Assembly (NCBI GenBank): GCA_902778985.1
Contig: CACYZS010000041.1
Location: forward strand, 1 to 17,150
Direction: 5' to 3'
Origin: an uncultured Ruminococcus sp.
GTDB taxonomy: Bacteria; Bacillota; Clostridia; Oscillospirales; CAG-272
DNA: 17,150 nucleotides
Shown: piece by piece, positions 14,093 through 17,150 of the stretch
Numbering within the stretch: the stretch's first letter is position 1
How the letters are laid out: the number at the start of each line of letters is the position of its first letter
Notes under the pieces: generated by a model
What the model saw: the letters and a program-made list of their open reading frames with translations, nothing else
The model's database searches: none
Told to the model about the DNA's origin: nothing
Position numbers and translations under genes: made by a program

Positions 14093-15391
14093 ATGAAACA
14101 AACGAAACCGAAAAACCGTCTTGTCCTGCTGCTTGCGCTCTGCCTGCTCGTACTTGTCGCGGTCCCGGTCTGCGCCTCGCAGATGGGGAGCGGCGTCGCG
14201 TGCCTTGCGAGCGCCGAACCGATGATCAAGAGCGGAATCGCGGGCGAACCGCTCTCCTTCTCGCCCGCCGACTTCCGGCAGGCGGTGGGGCTCTCCCGGA
14301 TCGGGGGGATCACCGTCACCGAACTGCCCGACAGTACGACCGGGACGCTCAAACTCGCGGGGTTCCGCGTCAAAGAGGGCGAAACCATTCCCGAAGCGTC
14401 GCTCTCTTCCCTGACCTTCACCGCCGCGACGCCGCTGGTGTCCGAAAGTTCGTTCCGCTTCAAGACCGAGGTGGGCTCGGGCGTCGAAATGACCTGCCGG
14501 ATCCGCCTGACCGACGGGGCGAACCGCGCGCCGAGCGTCTCGGGGATCCCCGAAACGCGCCTCTCCGTCGCTGCGCAGAGCGGGACGCGGACCTACGGGA
14601 CGCTGCTCTCCTCCGACCCCGAAGGCGACGGCGTCACCTATCTGCTCGTGACCTCTCCCGAGCACGGCTCGGTCATTCTCCGTGATCCCGGGACGGGCGA
14701 ATACTGCTACACGCCGCAAAAGGGGTATACCGGGAGCGACCGTTTCCGCTACGTCGTGCGGGACGAGTACGGGAACTATTCCGGGATCGCAACGGTCTCG
14801 GTCACGGTGAAAGGGCGCGCGACCGAAACCGTCTTCGACGATATGGTCGGCTCTCCCCGCGAGGGCGACGCGCTGATCGCGGTCGCCGCATCCATCATGC
14901 AGGGGCGGGTCGCGGGCGACAGCCGCCTGTTTGATCCGAAGGAACCCGTCGCCAAAGGCGAGTTCGTCGTGATGGCGATGAAGGCGGCGGGGATCGCGCC
15001 GCGCGCGGGGCTTGACCACACCTTCTTCGACAACGACGCCGAGATCCCCGACACGATCCGGGGGTACCTCGCCACGGCGCAGAAACGCGGGATCATCGTC
15101 GGCGTCTTTGACGGAAACGGTCTGACATTCGATTTCGACGCGCCGATCACGGCGTCCGAAGCGGCGACGGTCGTCCACCGGACGCTCCCGAACGACAAAA
15201 CGGCGATCCCGGTCGGGGAGACCTTCTCCTTCGTTCCGGTCTCTGCCCGCGCCGCCGTCGCTTCGCTCGACGCGCGCGGACTGCTCCGCGGGATCGAGTT
15301 GGCGTCGCTTGACGGAAAGACGCCGCTCACCCGCGAGGGAGCCGCGTCTCTGATCGCCGGCGTGATCTTAGAGCGAGAAATAGAGCAATAA
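14093..15391 (+). CDS. Secreted protein with cadherin-like and SLH domains
   Basis: Exported protein of 432 residues, probably fixed to the cell wall. Residues 1-28 form a signal peptide (KQTKPKNR, a long hydrophobic run, cut near VCA). Residues about 50-142 and 147-240 are two Ig/cadherin-like units; the second has the clear tandem-95 pattern SSDPEGDGVTYLLVTSPEHG, then YTPQKGYTGSDRFRYVVRDEYG. From 246 on come SLH-type repeats: FDDM to VMAMKAAG (248-299), FFDNDAEIPDTIRGYLATAQKRGIIVG to VVHRTL (311-365), and a degenerate third (about 375-425). SLH domains bind pyruvylated secondary cell-wall polymers in related bacteria. AAAGGA (14080-14085) lies 7 bases before the ATG. It is divergent from the PHP gene. 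No catalytic domain is visible, so it may be an S-layer or adhesion component. Confidence 0.9.
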   Translation: MKQTKPKNRLVLLLALCLLVLVAVPVCASQMGSGVACLASAEPMIKSGIAGEPLSFSPADFRQAVGLSRIGGITVTELPDSTTGTLKLAGFRVKEGETIPEASLSSLTFTAATPLVSESSFRFKTEVGSGVEMTCRIRLTDGANRAPSVSGIPETRLSVAAQSGTRTYGTLLSSDPEGDGVTYLLVTSPEHGSVILRDPGTGEYCYTPQKGYTGSDRFRYVVRDEYGNYSGIATVSVTVKGRATETVFDDMVGSPREGDALIAVAASIMQGRVAGDSRLFDPKEPVAKGEFVVMAMKAAGIAPRAGLDHTFFDNDAEIPDTIRGYLATAQKRGIIVGVFDGNGLTFDFDAPITASEAATVVHRTLPNDKTAIPVGETFSFVPVSARAAVASLDARGLLRGIELASLDGKTPLTREGAASLIAGVILEREIEQ

Positions 15392-15426
15392 TTGCAAAGT
15401 TCGCGAGCAATCTGAACAATGTAACA

Positions 15427-15469
15427 GAACGCGCCTCCGGCACAGATCCGTGCGGGCGCGTTCCTTTTT
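15427..15469 (+). terminator. Terminator of the SLH-protein gene
   Basis: Outer 9-bp stem GAACGCGCC (15427-15435) with GGCGCGTTC (15455-15463), an inner GCAC/GTGC stem, and then CTTTTT. It lies 35 bases after the stop codon. Confidence 0.88.
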
Positions 15470-15506
15470 ACAGTCCGTGGTAAAAATTGTCGAAAATATA
15501 CACGTG

Positions 15507-15537
15507 AATTCGTAAATTGTACTATTCTTTACGAATT
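15507..15537. promoter_or_regulatory. 10-bp inverted repeat, candidate operator
   Basis: AATTCGTAAA (15507-15516) and TTTACGAATT (15528-15537) are perfect reverse complements 11 bases apart. No T tract follows, so it is not an obvious terminator. The 21-base distance between arm starts, two helical turns, fits a dimeric DNA-binding protein. Confidence 0.5.
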
Positions 15538-15547
15538 TGAACGAGTA

Positions 15548-15579
15548 TTTGCATAAAAGGAAATGCAATTTGCATAAAA
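15548..15579. promoter_or_regulatory. Three TTGCAT half-sites, candidate activator site
   Basis: The 11-base TTTGCATAAAA occurs directly repeated at 15548 and 15569, 21 bases apart. Between them ATGCAA (15563-15568) makes, with the second TTGCAT (15570-15575), the perfect 13-base palindrome ATGCAATTTGCAT. The group ends about 30 bases before the -10 element of the next gene, where activators commonly bind. Confidence 0.55.
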
Positions 15580-15604
15580 CGATATGGTTAAATTATCGTT
15601 ATCA

Positions 15605-15613
15605 TGCTATAAT
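15605..15613 (+). promoter_or_regulatory. Extended -10 promoter of the last gene
   Basis: TGCTATAAT is a perfect extended -10 element. The base run 17 bases upstream (TGGTTA, 15585-15590) is a poor -35, so use may depend on the extended -10 and on an activator at the half-sites upstream. Expected start about 15620. Confidence 0.7.
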
Positions 15614-15616
15614 GAA

Positions 15617-15657
15617 TTTCGGAGCATCCCCTTTTGCGGTTTTGGGGACGCCCGAAA
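15617..15657 (+). other. 5' leader hairpin of the last gene
   Basis: TTTCGG/CCGAAA (15617-15622, 15652-15657), a GC/GC pair and TCCCC/GGGGA (15627-15631, 15644-15648) form one long stem with small internal loops, starting at about the predicted mRNA 5' end and leaving the ribosome binding site free. Such 5' stems stabilise mRNA in Bacillota; that role here is inferred. Confidence 0.55.
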
Positions 15658-15683
15658 ACAAACTGAAAGAAAGGATATCGACT

Positions 15684-17150
15684 ATGCGAAAATTATCTAT
15701 TAAACGCAAGTACCTACCCCTGTTTCTCGGTTTGCTTCTTTTGGGACTTCTGATCGGGATCATGATCCCGTTCGCGAGTTCCGCCGCACCCGCAGGAAAC
15801 AAGATCAGCAATCTTTATCTCCTTGAGCCCTACGCCAACGAAGCGGTCACGGACAATAAGGGTAATCTCCGGTTCGCGTTCTCGGTCAATTCGACGGGTT
15901 ACGCGGAATACGGGATCGTCTATTCCAACACCGTCCAGTCCCCGGTCGTAGGCGAGGACGACTGCCAGATCAACAACTACAAGATCAACGGGTTCCAGAA
16001 CAGTATGGGCACCGATCATCCTGCCATTTCGGGCAGAAAATGGGTGCTGTTCAAGATCGGGAACATCTGGCACACGCAACACGACGTTCCCTACTACGTC
16101 CGCGCGTACGTCAAGGACTCCTCCGGGAAGTACTATTACAGCAGAGACGTGATCTGCACGACGGTCTGCCGGATGTTCGGGCACGCGCACACCGTACCGA
16201 ACCCCGTTTCGACGACGAGCGCCGTCTCGCTTACCGAGCCGGGGACGAGAGTCGGTCACTGCAGCGTCTGCAACCGTGACAACAAGACCGAATACGTAAG
16301 TCCCTCGGTCACGACCGAGACCTTTACGAGCAGTTCGAGCGGAACCTACGTAAAGAAGACCAACATTTACACTACGCTGCTCCAGAACGGCGCGAAACAC
16401 TTCTATCCGGACGCGTCGAACGATAACAAGGGCAACGACCTTCTGATCGAATTTTCCTTCCTTTGGAACAAGTCGCTCGCCAACCTGAACAGAGCGTATA
16501 TGGGCATCGGCCGCATCGCCAACAGCGGCGGCGGAGACGCCGCCAGTGCGTTCTATCTCAACTTTGCAAACAACGTAACCGATATGTGGGTTCCCTACGC
16601 CGGCGGTTTCGAGGGCGGTACCTATTCCATCGTCGACTACGGTAAAGAAGGACTTTACCTGCAGAACCCCACCCGGGATCAATGCGCCTTTATCGGCGAG
16701 TACGGCTGGCACCGGATCGGCGTCCGGATCCACGAGGACGCGTGGAGTCAAAAAATCACCAACAACGGCACCGATACTTACGTCGTCAAGTACCGGATGA
16801 CCACCATGCTCTACCTCGACGGGCAACCGATCGCACAACTTGCCAAAGAATACGATGCGTCGGAAGCCGACAGCAATATGCTCTTCACCGCTACGGTATC
16901 GAGCGATGGCAATACGCTACACTATACCGACATTCCGAACGGACGGTACGTCTACGGGTTGCGTCTCGAAAACCGGAAAGCACAGAGCGGGAAAACCGTC
17001 GAATTTTCCTATACGGATTACTCGGTCACGTGCGGCCGTGAATTCCAGAAGAAAGTGGAATTCAATTATCCGCTCTACAACCTCAACGCGAACTATCCCG
17101 CCGGCGTGTACTACAAACCGATCACGCACGAAACCATGCCTTCGGGAGAC
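15684..17150 (+). CDS. Secreted multidomain protein, 3' end outside window
   Basis: Open frame of at least 489 codons that runs off the window edge; I do not recognise the full protein. Basic start MRKLSIKRK, then a hydrophobic segment to about residue 33 and a likely cleavage in ASSAAPA: a signal peptide. Residues 40-160 alternate strand-like segments (LRFAFSVNS, EYGIVYSN, YYVRAYVKDSSGKYYY) as in fibronectin-type domains. Residues 162-204 hold C, HAHT, TEPGTRVG and CSVC, a variant of a short cysteine module common in secreted clostridial proteins. Residues about 220-450 look like a jelly roll, with MLYLDGQPIA (375-384) and a closing FSYTDYSV strand; it is not obviously homologous to the modules of A, B and D. 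AGAAAGGA (15668-15675) lies 8 bases before the ATG. A surface or cell-wall role is inferred. Confidence 0.88.
   Translation, partial: MRKLSIKRKYLPLFLGLLLLGLLIGIMIPFASSAAPAGNKISNLYLLEPYANEAVTDNKGNLRFAFSVNSTGYAEYGIVYSNTVQSPVVGEDDCQINNYKINGFQNSMGTDHPAISGRKWVLFKIGNIWHTQHDVPYYVRAYVKDSSGKYYYSRDVICTTVCRMFGHAHTVPNPVSTTSAVSLTEPGTRVGHCSVCNRDNKTEYVSPSVTTETFTSSSSGTYVKKTNIYTTLLQNGAKHFYPDASNDNKGNDLLIEFSFLWNKSLANLNRAYMGIGRIANSGGGDAASAFYLNFANNVTDMWVPYAGGFEGGTYSIVDYGKEGLYLQNPTRDQCAFIGEYGWHRIGVRIHEDAWSQKITNNGTDTYVVKYRMTTMLYLDGQPIAQLAKEYDASEADSNMLFTATVSSDGNTLHYTDIPNGRYVYGLRLENRKAQSGKTVEFSYTDYSVTCGREFQKKVEFNYPLYNLNANYPAGVYYKPITHETMPSGD

Noticed and set aside
13918..14463. Longer version of the PHP protein starting at 14463
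   Set aside because: Would run through the PHP promoter and antisense to the SLH-protein signal peptide; the start at 13917 has a good ribosome binding site and normal length.
13484..15178. 564-codon minus-strand open frame across the PHP and SLH genes
   Set aside because: Overlaps two well-supported genes and both of their promoters; no start signal and shadow-like composition.

Overview
The window looks like a chromosomal segment of an uncultured Gram-positive bacterium, most likely a Clostridia-class Bacillota. The signs are strong AGGAGG-type ribosome binding sites, near-consensus sigma-A promoters, rplM-rpsI as a two-gene operon, S-layer-homology (SLH) repeats on a secreted protein, and lipoprotein signal peptides. 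A gut-type habitat is my inference from the kind of secreted modular proteins. GC content is high for the group, which produces very long antisense shadow reading frames.

Layout. Bases 1-120 hold an array of small, different hairpins separated by a repeated TGAATTG spacer. galM (203-1213, +) follows with its own promoter and terminator. From 11730 down to 1407, on the minus strand, lies the main object: four consecutive paralogous genes of 883, 820, 429 and 1208 codons, called A, B, C and D here in transcription order. All share a core of about 420 residues with many invariant aromatic and acidic motifs that I cannot assign to a named enzyme family. The core is combined with different parts. 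A and B are lipoproteins with an extra N-terminal domain resembling the domain that precedes the catalytic barrel in several glycoside hydrolases (GH20b-like). A and B carry one C-terminal jelly-roll-like module and D carries three. C is the bare core with no signal peptide. Two hairpin terminators close the array at 1266-1342, back to back with the galM terminator.

The interval 11731-12147 separates this operon from divergent rplM-rpsI (12148-12995, +). It holds two candidate promoters for the operon, a 10-bp tandem triplicate, and a perfect consensus promoter for rplM. After rpsI come two perfect 14-bp hairpins. Next are a PHP-family phosphoesterase (13102-13917, -), a divergent secreted protein with cadherin-like and SLH domains (14093-15391, +), and a secreted multidomain protein running off the window edge (15684-17150, +) behind an AT-rich control region full of symmetric sites.

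Reading. The A-D array, the SLH protein and the last secreted protein look like a cell-surface carbohydrate-handling or cell-wall-associated set; galM beside it may process galactose-type sugars. That functional link is inference from domain types and neighbourhood. rplM-rpsI and the PHP gene are housekeeping insertions in this context.
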